Positions 25,486 through 33,766 of a stretch of DNA of 50,078 nt are shown piece by piece. The translations under genes were made by a program, and so were the position numbers. The notes beneath the pieces were generated by a model. The model did no database searches and was not told where the DNA came from. It saw nothing but the letters and a program-made list of their open reading frames with translations. Source of the DNA: Clostridia bacterium (GTDB lineage Bacteria; Bacillota; Clostridia; Oscillospirales; Acutalibacteraceae). The stretch covers positions 1 through 50,078 of the forward strand of contig JAFSCI010000043.1 of assembly GCA_017436815.1 (NCBI GenBank). The letters run 5' to 3'. Within the stretch, counting starts at the first letter, position 1. Each line of letters starts with the position of its first letter.

Positions 25486-26424
25486 TTACTTTTGGTTTGC
25501 TATAATTTCTTGCATAATAGCAGTTTCTTTTTCCATATTCTCGCTTATTTCTTCGCCCTGGTAGAAAGCGGCGCAAAGGCCGGGTCCGATAGATGCACCG
25601 CAGGACATACCAACATCGTTAATAATAACTTCCCTTGGGGAAAATTCTTTAATTATCATATCTCTTAGCATCTCAGCCGCGGCAAGACGGTTTGAATGAG
25701 CCACAAACATTATCTGCTCACCCGGATTTATAACCGTTTTATGCATATACTTTATAGTTGCATCGAAAGCGGCCTTTTTACCTTTTTGTTTGCCTATTAC
25801 CTGAGCTAAGCCCTGACGGTTGAAATCGGCCATAGGGTTAATACCGACAAGTGTGCCGAAAAATGCCTTAAAGTTAGAAATACGACCGGTTTTGCAGAGG
25901 AAAAACAAATCATCCATCGCGCCCATTTGATGAACTCTGTGTTTATTCTGCTCTATATGCTGAGCAGTTTGCTCAAGCGTAAAGCCTTCGCTTCGTTTAA
26001 TTGCGGCTTCAATAACCAGTATTGAAAGCGCAGTAGAATAACGCATAGAGTCTATACAGATTATTTTTCTCTCGGGATATTGTTCCGAAAGCTTGTTCTT
26101 TACCATCTCGCAGGTTTGATACGTACCCGAAAGAGCGGAAGAAAGTGTTATACATAAAATATCCTTACCGGCTTTCAGGTTTCTTTCAAAAATTTCTATG
26201 ATATCGCCCGTGGGCGCCAATGCGGTTTTATAAAGACTTTTCTTATCTGACATAGACTCGTAAAACCATTTCGGGTCGTACTTATCCCAGTCTAAATCAC
26301 TTTTTTCACAGTGACCGTCGGGAAAATACACAAGACCGCTTATATAATCATCAATTCCAAACCTCTCGCGAAGCGGGCGGATTAAATCACATGAAGTATC
26401 GGGTATAATAACGAAATCGGACAT
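25486..26424 (-). CDS. DegV-family fatty-acid-binding protein (FakB), first copy in operon
   Basis: 312 residues with GGAGG before ATG 26424. DegV pattern: IIPDTSCDLIRPLRE, KTALAPTGDIIEIFER, ITLSSALSGTYQTCEM and GASIGPGLCAAFY. It is the first gene of the fakB-fakB-fakA-plsX operon and has its own promoter. The chain-length or saturation preference cannot be read from sequence. Confidence 0.92.
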   Translation of the reverse strand: MSDFVIIPDTSCDLIRPLRERFGIDDYISGLVYFPDGHCEKSDLDWDKYDPKWFYESMSDKKSLYKTALAPTGDIIEIFERNLKAGKDILCITLSSALSGTYQTCEMVKNKLSEQYPERKIICIDSMRYSTALSILVIEAAIKRSEGFTLEQTAQHIEQNKHRVHQMGAMDDLFFLCKTGRISNFKAFFGTLVGINPMADFNRQGLAQVIGKQKGKKAAFDATIKYMHKTVINPGEQIMFVAHSNRLAAAEMLRDMIIKEFSPREVIINDVGMSCGASIGPGLCAAFYQGEEISENMEKETAIMQEIIANQK

Positions 26425-26454
26425 TTGTTACCTCCAGGGTAAATATTTATACTA

Positions 26455-26483
26455 ATAATATCATAATAAACACCCACTTTCAA
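26455..26483 (-). promoter_or_regulatory. Promoter of the fakB-fakB-fakA-plsX operon
   Basis: Minus strand TTGAAA (26478-26483), 17-base spacer ending TGA, TATTAT (26455-26460). No obvious FapR- or FabT-type palindrome is seen around it. Confidence 0.65.
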
Positions 26484-26534
26484 CAATTTTTAAATCTTTT
26501 CGACAAAATTGATGCAATTGTCATAACTTTATGA

Positions 26535-26540
26535 TATAAT
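26535..26540 (+). promoter_or_regulatory. Extended -10 promoter for the hydrolase/deacetylase pair
   Basis: TGATATAAT, an extended -10 with TATAAT at 26535-26540; the -35 region is poor. It faces away from the fakB promoter. ATG 26574 follows with a GGAGAAA site. Confidence 0.5.
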
Positions 26541-26573
26541 GTTCTGGATATATTTTTTTGACTGGAGAAACGT

Positions 26574-27530
26574 ATGGATTTAGGTTTTATAATTTTAATA
26601 ATCGCGCTCGGACTTGTACTTGGCGGAGTCATTTTTATGCTCATTTACACCTTGCCGATTTCCAAGCGGGTGTATTTTACGCAGTTGGTGCGCACCGACA
26701 AGGAAAAATGGGGCAGAGTATGTTCGGCGCCCGAAAATCAAGAGCAACAGGCTATGTGGGATGCCGGTATTGTATGGGCAGATAAGCATCAGGACAAAAA
26801 GCAGGACGTACACATTGAAAACGACGGCTTTAACCTTTACGGAGAATATTACGATTTCCATAAAGACCGCTGTGTTATAATTTTACCCGGCAGATGCGAG
26901 AGCCTTGTGTACTCGTATTTCTTTGCTCCCCCTTACGAGCAGGCAGGCTTTAACGTTTTAGTTGTCGATACGCGTTGTCACGGCAAAAGTGACGGCAAAT
27001 ATAACACCATAGGCGTTAAAGAATCGGGTGACGTTTTAGCCTGGGCAGAGTATATGAACACCAGCTTTAATCAAAAGGAAATTTATTTTCACGGTATTTG
27101 CATTGGTACGGCATCGGCAATATTCGCGCTATCCGATAAAGGCTGTCCCTATTACGTTAAAGGTCTGGTTACAGAGGGCTGCTTTGTATCGTTCAGAGAA
27201 ACCTTCAAGCGTCATATGATGGCCGACAAGCGCCCCTTATTCCCCGTTTTAGACCTTGTTATGCTGCACATAAACCACCACACGAAAACCAACGTTTATA
27301 CACAAAAGCCCATTCGGGCAATAAAGCAGATTAAAAAAGATGCAAGGGTACTGTTTTTGTACGGTGAGAAGGATATTTTCTCTATCCCTAAAAAATCTCA
27401 ACAGTTATTTAACGCCTGCGCCGCTGCCGATAAAAAGCTCGTTTGGTTTAAAAAGGGCGGTCATTCGCATCTGAGAATTAACAACACCGATTCTTACGAC
27501 AACGCAATCATTGATTTTTTTAAGGAATAA
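26574..27530 (+). CDS. Membrane-anchored alpha/beta hydrolase with a cysteine nucleophile
   Basis: 318 residues. N-terminal membrane helix (FIILIIALGLVLGGVIFMLI) then an alpha/beta-hydrolase domain. The nucleophile elbow reads FHGICIGTA, with Cys in place of the usual Ser; the codon is TGC. The Asp (LYGEKDIFS) and His (GGHSHLRI) of the triad are in order, so this looks like a functional variant rather than a dead enzyme. Cys nucleophiles are known in dienelactone hydrolases. Substrate unknown. Two bases separate it from the deacetylase, which suggests envelope-directed work. Confidence 0.82.
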   Translation: MDLGFIILIIALGLVLGGVIFMLIYTLPISKRVYFTQLVRTDKEKWGRVCSAPENQEQQAMWDAGIVWADKHQDKKQDVHIENDGFNLYGEYYDFHKDRCVIILPGRCESLVYSYFFAPPYEQAGFNVLVVDTRCHGKSDGKYNTIGVKESGDVLAWAEYMNTSFNQKEIYFHGICIGTASAIFALSDKGCPYYVKGLVTEGCFVSFRETFKRHMMADKRPLFPVLDLVMLHINHHTKTNVYTQKPIRAIKQIKKDARVLFLYGEKDIFSIPKKSQQLFNACAAADKKLVWFKKGGHSHLRINNTDSYDNAIIDFFKE

Positions 27531-27532
27531 AA

Positions 27533-28390
27533 ATGAGTAAACAAAAATACGCGGTTTTCACTATGGACGTTGAGGCGTTTACCGATACGGAATGTATATC
27601 TGCTTCATCGGAAAACGTTAACGTTGACCTGTTGGACGGGCTCGATGAGTACATAAAAATACTCGATAAGCACTCTATAAAATGCACGCTTTTTACGGTC
27701 GGCTCGCTTGCGCCCAAAATTGCCGATAAGCTTAAAAAGGCTATAAGTAGCGGTCATAAGCTGGCTCTGCACAACTTTGAACATATTGCGCCTATGGATG
27801 TATCTCCCGAAGTATTTAAAGAGAAAACCTTAAAAGCCAAGCAGACCTTATCGGATATGTTCGGCACCGAAATATCGGGCTTCAGAGCGCCGTACTTCAG
27901 CTTGGATAATAAGCGGCTCGAAATTTTAAAAGAGTTAGGCTTTAAATACGATTCGAGTAATTTGGGCTTCTCAAAAGCACGTCACACGGTTAATCTTGAT
28001 TTAAGCAATTTCAAAGAACATACCGAAGGTATTTTTTCGGATAACGGCTTTTTTGAGTTTTCAATGTCGAGGCAAAAGATTTTCGGTATGCCGTATCCGA
28101 TTTCGGGCGGTGGCTACGTAAGGCTCAGTAACTGGGGATTTATTAAGGGCCTTATAAAGCAATATTTGCAGCGCAACGATTATTACGTTTTTTATCTGCA
28201 CCCCTTTGAGCTTACAAAGCAGAAAATTCCCGTTTTAAAAGACTTAAAATCATACGATAAATATTATTTGCAAAGCGGTATCAGCTCTTATAAAAAGCAC
28301 ATAGAACAGCTTATTGTTATGCTGAAAAACTTAGGCTATGAGTTTGTAACCTTTGAAGAATTGTACGAAAAAATGTCTAAGAGCGTATAA
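27533..28390 (+). CDS. Polysaccharide deacetylase (NodB-type, CE4-like)
   Basis: 285 residues; the NodB pattern is MDVEAFTD (first Asp), HKLALHNFEH (His ligands, where most have SHTxxH), GFRAPYFSLDNKR, and YYVFYLHPFEL near the end. Such enzymes remove N- or O-acetyl groups from peptidoglycan, chitin or related polymers. No signal peptide is seen, so it may act on a cytoplasmic or membrane-facing glycan precursor. It shares a transcript with the Cys hydrolase. Confidence 0.88.
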   Translation: MSKQKYAVFTMDVEAFTDTECISASSENVNVDLLDGLDEYIKILDKHSIKCTLFTVGSLAPKIADKLKKAISSGHKLALHNFEHIAPMDVSPEVFKEKTLKAKQTLSDMFGTEISGFRAPYFSLDNKRLEILKELGFKYDSSNLGFSKARHTVNLDLSNFKEHTEGIFSDNGFFEFSMSRQKIFGMPYPISGGGYVRLSNWGFIKGLIKQYLQRNDYYVFYLHPFELTKQKIPVLKDLKSYDKYYLQSGISSYKKHIEQLIVMLKNLGYEFVTFEELYEKMSKSV

Positions 28391-28435
28391 ACAAACACCT
28401 ATGGGTTCGTTCCGAACCCATAGGTGTTTGTTTAT
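28391..28435. terminator. Bidirectional terminator between the deacetylase and glycoside hydrolase genes
   Basis: 19-base-pair perfect stem: ACAAACACCTATGGGTTCG (28391-28409) / CGAACCCATAGGTGTTTGT (28413-28431). One of the strongest hairpins in the window, placed between convergent genes. Confidence 0.92.
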
Positions 28436-30114
28436 TTGTCTATTGCATTTAAGATTAGCTCGTTTAATCTCTCTCGCATTTTTATTATGGTGGCAGAGTC
28501 CTCTGTGCAGTGGTCAAAATCTATAGTGCCTGTAACCGACTCGATTTCTTCCACGACACGCTCGTGCGAGTAATAGCTTTCACACAGCTTCATAAGGCGA
28601 ATATCGTCCATTGCGCTTTTGAAGGCCAGTAAACGTATTGACTCTGTAGCCTTTCCGTGTCTGCCCGGATAAACAATCGCGGCATCGCCGCCTATTCCCC
28701 AGTAGCCTGCGGTCATATTCAAGTAGGGGTTTACAAAATCGTCTGAGAAACGGTTGTTGTAAAAGTTATAGCCCCACTGCAAAAAGCCCTCAATTTTAAA
28801 TTTATACATCTGCATACCAAGGCTTACAAGTCTTGGCAGCGAGGTCGCTAAAAAGCGGTTTGAGTATTTGTGAGTCGGAAAACAACAGTAATACACCCAG
28901 CGCTCTTTTATATCCTCATTTAAAAAGTCGTGCACAACGTTTGAGCACGGTATGGGAATTTCGCAAAGACCGTCTTTGTAAAACTGAACGTGGCTTAAAG
29001 CGTCTATTATTTTAAAGCCCTCTAAAATATCGGCAAGGTTTTTCTTGTTTTGCTTGTACTGCTGCAAATGCTCGTCAGTCGGCTCGTCGGAAAGGTGAAA
29101 ATACACGTTTTCCTTTTCCCAGTTATTTGCTAAAACTTCCGTCAATTCTTTCAGGAGTTTACGCAAAAACGCAACGTATTCCTCGCCCGAGGCATCGGTT
29201 TGCCAGCCGAATATTTTTTTATACTCGCCGTCTACCGTAGCCATAACCTTTGGCGCGTGGTATGCGCCCCACTGGGTAAACAGGTGGTTTACCTCTATAT
29301 ACTTTACCCCTGCCCTTTTGCAAATATCGAGCCAGCGGCAAACGTTTGTAAAATCGAAGCTATATTCCCCGTTATTAACCGTAATTTTCACCAGCTGAGT
29401 AGTGGTGCGTTCTCCGCCAACAGCGGTATCGAGCGGAGGAGTTAAAACGGGCATCATAATCATATTTATGCCGTTATCCACCGCAGTTTTTATAAAGTTT
29501 TCGCAGATTTCGAAGTGCCGATCAGAAAAAGGCTCTACCTCGTAATAATCGGCAAGGCAGTCGGCATAAAACCAGTTTGTGACCCTTGTTTGCTGACTTG
29601 GCAAACAAAACGGCAAAACCCTGATTTTAAAAGGAATACTGATAAGCTCCTTGCCCTCACACTCGAGCGCAATATTAACCTCGTACTCACCCGCACTGAT
29701 TTGCTCGTTTGGAGTAAAGTCTAACCAAATCGGGTGCAGCTGCTGATTTATAAGGGGAAATTTATCAGAGTGTGTACCCTCGGCCAAAATATCGGGGTAA
29801 AGACCGGGTGTAACACGCAAAAAATGCGGGTCAATTCCGGCCAGCTTTTTGGGTGTTTCGTATGCGGGCATATAGTTTGGCACACTTTCTACACTGCGAA
29901 GCCTTATGCTGTCAACAAACGGCTCGGTTACCTTTACGCTCAGCCAACGGCAAGGCCAGTCGGAGCCTGAGTATTCGGCATCATCGTAAACCAAAATCTG
30001 AACCGATGCCAAAACGTTTTTATAAACGCTTAAAGCTTTAATTTCCCCAAAATCGTCGGGTGTCTGGTCTACAAAGCATTTTTCAAGCGAAGACACAATT
30101 TTTGCCCTTAACAT
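28432..30114 (-). CDS. DUF4091 / GH123-like glycoside hydrolase
   Basis: 560 residues. The N-terminal ~180 residues are a beta-sandwich (SYEVNIALECEGKELISIPF-like strands); the remainder is a TIM-barrel-like domain with NVYFHLSDEPTDEHL, whose Asp343-Glu344 pair matches the catalytic dyad of GH123/DUF4091 enzymes. GH123 members act on beta-N-acetylgalactosamine by substrate-assisted catalysis, but DUF4091 relatives vary, so the substrate is uncertain. No signal peptide, so cytoplasmic. Last gene of a UroD-like / AraC / GH operon; its ATG follows the AraC stop by one base, with the ribosome site (AAGGAGC) inside the AraC gene. Confidence 0.82.
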   Translation of the reverse strand: MLRAKIVSSLEKCFVDQTPDDFGEIKALSVYKNVLASVQILVYDDAEYSGSDWPCRWLSVKVTEPFVDSIRLRSVESVPNYMPAYETPKKLAGIDPHFLRVTPGLYPDILAEGTHSDKFPLINQQLHPIWLDFTPNEQISAGEYEVNIALECEGKELISIPFKIRVLPFCLPSQQTRVTNWFYADCLADYYEVEPFSDRHFEICENFIKTAVDNGINMIMMPVLTPPLDTAVGGERTTTQLVKITVNNGEYSFDFTNVCRWLDICKRAGVKYIEVNHLFTQWGAYHAPKVMATVDGEYKKIFGWQTDASGEEYVAFLRKLLKELTEVLANNWEKENVYFHLSDEPTDEHLQQYKQNKKNLADILEGFKIIDALSHVQFYKDGLCEIPIPCSNVVHDFLNEDIKERWVYYCCFPTHKYSNRFLATSLPRLVSLGMQMYKFKIEGFLQWGYNFYNNRFSDDFVNPYLNMTAGYWGIGGDAAIVYPGRHGKATESIRLLAFKSAMDDIRLMKLCESYYSHERVVEEIESVTGTIDFDHCTEDSATIIKMRERLNELILNAIDK

Positions 30115-30115
30115 T

Positions 30116-30940
30116 TTATTGCTCCTTACCTTTCTGATGTGATTTTGGCAGAGTACCGTATTTTGCTTTAAAGGCCTTTAAAAAGTTAGAATACGATTTA
30201 AAGCCGCTCATACTACTTACCTCGTTTATAGAAAATTTATCGTAAGAAAGAAGGGTTTTGGCGTAATCGAGCCGCAAATCGTTTAAATATTTAATATAGG
30301 TTTTGCCTGTTGATTTTGAAAAAAGCGTGCTGAAATATCCTGCGCTAAATCCTAAGAGAGAGGCGATTTTTTCTAAGGTTATGTCCTCACGAAAATGGGT
30401 TTTTATGTAGGATATTGCAATTTGCACCGAGGTCGAATAGGTGTCGCACGAAACGTAGGAGTCCGATGATTTTCTTATAAGGGTGAGCAGTAAGCATTCC
30501 AGCAGATTTTTGGTTATCTGATTTTTATACTCGTTATCGTTCGAATTTTCGGCCGATAAAAGCTCTAATATGTAATAAACGTTTTGAAATTCTTCATCGT
30601 TAAGCTCGAAAAACAACTCGCTAAAGCCCGATAATTTTCGGATTATTGATTCATCGAACACAATGCTTTCTCTGAGCGTTACGTTGTAAAGCTCTACCGT
30701 ACTTTCACTCTCGAACGAGTGAATGTTTGCGGGCATAATAAGGTATAAGCTGCCCTTTTTAAACGAATGCTCCTGCCCGTTTATTGTAACGGTGCCGTTG
30801 CCGCCGAGTATTAGCTTTATTTCAAAATAATCGTGCCAGTGTGCATCATACGCTTGCTTTAAAGTGCGTTTTCTGACTGTTAATTCGTGCTTTTCAAAGT
30901 CCGACTTTTTTGCGTCGACGCTTTTTTCTGTATGCTTCAT
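30116..30940 (-). CDS. AraC-family transcriptional regulator with N-terminal cupin domain
   Basis: 274 residues from ATG 30940; the open frame runs back to 30997 but would overlap the end of the upstream gene. Cupin half: HDYFEIKLILGGNGTVTING, SFKKGSLYLIMPANIHSFES. Helix-turn-helix half: ITLEKIASLLGFSAGYFSTLF, INEVSSMSGFKSYSNFLKAF, closing with GTLPKSHQ. It lies between the UroD-like gene and the glycoside hydrolase and is probably autoregulated with them in response to the sugar the operon handles. Confidence 0.9.
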   Translation of the reverse strand: MKHTEKSVDAKKSDFEKHELTVRKRTLKQAYDAHWHDYFEIKLILGGNGTVTINGQEHSFKKGSLYLIMPANIHSFESESTVELYNVTLRESIVFDESIIRKLSGFSELFFELNDEEFQNVYYILELLSAENSNDNEYKNQITKNLLECLLLTLIRKSSDSYVSCDTYSTSVQIAISYIKTHFREDITLEKIASLLGFSAGYFSTLFSKSTGKTYIKYLNDLRLDYAKTLLSYDKFSINEVSSMSGFKSYSNFLKAFKAKYGTLPKSHQKGKEQ

Positions 30941-30956
30941 AGTCAAATTCTTTCTT

Positions 30957-32099
30957 TTAATAAAAGCTGTGTTTATACGCCGTATCGTAAAGAGCAACGA
31001 TTTTTTCGGGCGAAATATCGGCCATAATATTGTGCACCTGGTTGAATACGTAGCCCGAATTTTTTTTGAAAATATTTATGTTTTCTTGAGTGTGTCTGAG
31101 TACATCTTCAACCGAGGCGTTATTCAAAATGCTTTGAGTGTCGCAGCCGCCACCCCAAAAGCAAAGTTTTTTGCCAAATTTTTCTTTTAAAAATTCAGGG
31201 TCCATATCTCTTGCCGATATTTGTACGGGACTAATTATGTTAACGCCTGCATCTGCAATATAATCGAGCAAAAGCGAAATACTGCCGCAAGAGTGCATAA
31301 ATATGTGAACGTCACTCGTTTTATGAACGTGCTCGCAAAAACGCTTCAAGTACGGATAAACAACCTCTTCGTAACTGTCGGGCGTACACATCGGACCGTG
31401 CTGAGTTCCTAAATCGCAGTTGATTTCTATGCAGTTTATGTACTTGCCCATTTTTTTATTTATTAAGTCAAACAATTCTATTTGCTTTTGTAGGAATTTT
31501 TCGTTATGCTCCATACAAATTTCGGGATCTGTAAGCATATCGCAGGCAAAATCAATGCCGTCAAAAAAGCCAAAGAAAAAGCCTGTCAGCATAATATATT
31601 TGTCGGTATTTTTATATAGCTGCTCGGCACGGCGTGCGAAGGCATCTACCTTTTGCTCTACGGTTTCGTAGTGGTAAAAATCGGGCCAGCCGCCGTCGAA
31701 GAAAAACGAGCCCTTGGGCATATAAAGGGTTTCGCCTTTTAGCTCCATTTTATAAGAGCCGTCACTTTGAAGGACAGCATTAAAAAGAGGCGATACTTTA
31801 AAGGAATATTTATCAAAAGGCTTCCAAATTTTCGGGTTCTCCCAAGCGGGATTTAACAAAATGGTATCAATATGAAAACGCTCTATAATATCGTCATCTA
31901 CGCGGGCTAAATTTTGCACGCAGTCTATCATCTCAATATTGTCGATGCTAAGCCCCAGATATTCTCTTAAATTATAATATGCAAACGCAGAAATACCCGT
32001 AGACGTGTGGGCGCCTAAATCTATGGGCATTCTGTCTACCGCTTTATGTTCAACTGCATTTATAACGCGCTGTCTGCTTGTTAAAATTTCTTTTAACAT
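30957..32099 (-). CDS. UroD-superfamily protein (corrinoid methyltransferase-like)
   Basis: 380 residues from ATG 32099, chosen for GGGAGG 5 bases upstream. UroD fold: LTSRQRVINAVEHKAVDRMP at the N-terminus, FMHSCGSISLLLDYI and GGCDTQSIL towards the end, giving His and Cys residues like the zinc site of methylcobamide:CoM methyltransferases (MtaA). It is not true HemE: no haem gene is near, and the companions are an AraC regulator and a glycoside hydrolase. It may move a methyl group to or from a sugar-derived compound. Function is inferred; many such proteins sit in carbohydrate loci with unknown roles. Confidence 0.8.
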   Translation of the reverse strand: MLKEILTSRQRVINAVEHKAVDRMPIDLGAHTSTGISAFAYYNLREYLGLSIDNIEMIDCVQNLARVDDDIIERFHIDTILLNPAWENPKIWKPFDKYSFKVSPLFNAVLQSDGSYKMELKGETLYMPKGSFFFDGGWPDFYHYETVEQKVDAFARRAEQLYKNTDKYIMLTGFFFGFFDGIDFACDMLTDPEICMEHNEKFLQKQIELFDLINKKMGKYINCIEINCDLGTQHGPMCTPDSYEEVVYPYLKRFCEHVHKTSDVHIFMHSCGSISLLLDYIADAGVNIISPVQISARDMDPEFLKEKFGKKLCFWGGGCDTQSILNNASVEDVLRHTQENINIFKKNSGYVFNQVHNIMADISPEKIVALYDTAYKHSFY

Positions 32100-32170
32100 A
32101 AAATTACCTCCCATTTCAGCATTCTACCGCAAGTTTAACATTTATTATATGTTTTGTAAAGAGTTATTGC

Positions 32171-32211
32171 ATAAAAAAGGCCTCTGTTTTTAAAATAAAA
32201 CAGAGGCCTTT
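32171..32211 (-). terminator. Terminator of the hexuronate operon
   Basis: Minus strand AAAGGCCTCTGTTTT / AAAACAGAGGCCTTT, 15-bp stem (32176-32190 with 32197-32211), followed by a T run. It ends the operon just after the RraA-like gene. Confidence 0.85.
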
Positions 32212-32231
32212 AAGATTAGCTTAAATTTATA

Positions 32232-32951
32232 TTAGAATCTGCCGAATTTGTTGTAAACTTCGAACGGATCCATACCCTCGGCCATAGCCTTACGGCTTGC
32301 TTTTTCGTTTTCAAACCAGGTTTCTGCAATCTCTAAAACCTCAATGGTTTTATCTTCGGGAACAATAACAACGCCGTCGTTATCTCCAAAGATAAAGTCG
32401 CCTGGGTTAACCTTTATCATACCGTCAATGCCGTTAACAAAAATCGGAATCTGATAGTCAACTATCATAGAACGGCCCAAGCCCTCAACGGGGTTTCTGA
32501 AGCGACAGAAGGTCGGGAAGCCCATATTTATAAGATAGTTAGAATCACGTGTGGAGCCGTCGATAACCGCACCCGAGCAGCCTGCAGCGCGCATTGCAGT
32601 AGCGGTGATTTCACCGAACTGACCGCAATTCAAGTTGCCCTGTGTGTCACTTATAAATACGCAACCGGGTGTCATACTCTTCATCTGACCTAAACGAATG
32701 TTGTGGGTATATGTATCGGAATTGGGGGTGGTCTGTCTGCGGCAGGTAAATGCAGGGCCTGCTACCTTCATATCGATAGTTAACGGATAAATACCGCTAG
32801 ACATACTTCTGCCGGGGAGTCCAATAGATTCCATTGCATCGTAAATTAAGGCTGTGTAAAGCTTTAGGTAACGATTTCTAATATCCTCAACATCATAATT
32901 TACATAGTGGGGTCTTCTTTCGTAAACGTCTACAATTTTGTCTTCGCTCAT
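32232..32951 (-). CDS. RraA-family protein (HMG aldolase / regulator-like fold)
   Basis: 239 residues, slightly longer than the usual 160-220. RraA motifs: GEITATAMRAAGCSGAVIDG followed by STRDSNYL, and FIFGDNDGVVIVPED. The family includes RNase E inhibitors, 4-hydroxy-4-methyl-2-oxoglutarate aldolases and oxaloacetate decarboxylases, which share this metal-binding site. As the last gene of a uronate operon it may be an aldolase or decarboxylase for a keto-acid made there. Not an RNase E regulator by context. Specific role not proven. Confidence 0.85.
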   Translation of the reverse strand: MSEDKIVDVYERRPHYVNYDVEDIRNRYLKLYTALIYDAMESIGLPGRSMSSGIYPLTIDMKVAGPAFTCRRQTTPNSDTYTHNIRLGQMKSMTPGCVFISDTQGNLNCGQFGEITATAMRAAGCSGAVIDGSTRDSNYLINMGFPTFCRFRNPVEGLGRSMIVDYQIPIFVNGIDGMIKVNPGDFIFGDNDGVVIVPEDKTIEVLEIAETWFENEKASRKAMAEGMDPFEVYNKFGRF

Positions 32952-32998
32952 TTTTATTTCTCCTTAAAATTTAAACAATATTTAAAGCATACCGCTTT

Positions 32999-33763
32999 TT
33001 ACATAAATTTGCCGCCGTCAATATGCAGGTTTTCACCCGTTATGTATCTGCCCTCTTCGCTTGCCAGCAGCAGTACTCCGCCAACACAGTCATCGGGATT
33101 ACCAATGTAGCCCACAGGTATAGAATCTTTAACCTTCTTATGATATTCTTCATCACTTAAAGCCTCGGTATTGCGGTCGGTATAAATAGTGCCTACGGGC
33201 ACGTTATTTACCGTAATGTTTTTATCGGCAAGCTGAATGCTAAGCGACTGTACAATGTTTAGTATTGCAGATTTAATTGCCGAATAAATAAGCATATCGG
33301 GATGGGGTTTGTCTTGCTGAACAGAGCCTATTGTAATAATTCTGCCCCAGCCGTTTTTAAGCATGTGCGGCACTGCCGCTTGCATTAGCTTTACGGTGGA
33401 GAACAGATTTGTTTTGGTTTGAAGGAGCATATCCTCATCGGTAATATCAAGCCATTTTCTTCTTATTTGCACCGATGCGTTGCAAACTAAAATATCAATA
33501 CCGCCAAGCTCTTTTACGGTTTGATCGACTATTTGTGCGGGCACGTGGGACTCACCTAAATCGCCAAAAACCTGCACCGCCTTTACACCGTAAGATTCTA
33601 CCAAAGCTTTAGCTTCATCGATTGCCTTGCCGTGTGATACACCGTGCAAAGCTACGTCTGCGCCGCACCTTGCAAAGCCAATTGCTATCGCTCTGCCAAT
33701 GCCTCGGCTGGAGCCCGTTATAAGTACTCGTTTGCCCTTTAAGGACTCAAAAATTGCTGCCAT
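32999..33763 (-). CDS. Short-chain dehydrogenase/reductase, possible mannonate oxidoreductase
   Basis: 254 residues, typical SDR length. NAD(P) site VLITGSSRGIGRAIAIG, NNAG-like LVCNASVQI, catalytic IGSVQQ and YSAIK (Tyr-xxx-Lys). Gram-positive hexuronate operons commonly use an SDR (Bacillus UxuB/YjmF type) to reduce fructuronate to mannonate, and the mannonate dehydratase gene lies directly upstream, 3 bases away, which supports that role here. Gluconate 5-dehydrogenase is the main alternative. Confidence 0.85.
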   Translation of the reverse strand: MAAIFESLKGKRVLITGSSRGIGRAIAIGFARCGADVALHGVSHGKAIDEAKALVESYGVKAVQVFGDLGESHVPAQIVDQTVKELGGIDILVCNASVQIRRKWLDITDEDMLLQTKTNLFSTVKLMQAAVPHMLKNGWGRIITIGSVQQDKPHPDMLIYSAIKSAILNIVQSLSIQLADKNITVNNVPVGTIYTDRNTEALSDEEYHKKVKDSIPVGYIGNPDDCVGGVLLLASEEGRYITGENLHIDGGKFM

Positions 33764-33766
33764 TTT

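Noticed and set aside
30957..32099. HemE (uroporphyrinogen decarboxylase) of haem synthesis
   Set aside because: The UroD fold is shared with methyltransferases; the residues and the sugar-operon context do not support HemE.
32232..32951. RraA as a regulator of RNase E
   Set aside because: Gram-positive context and position at the end of a uronate operon fit an aldolase or decarboxylase better.
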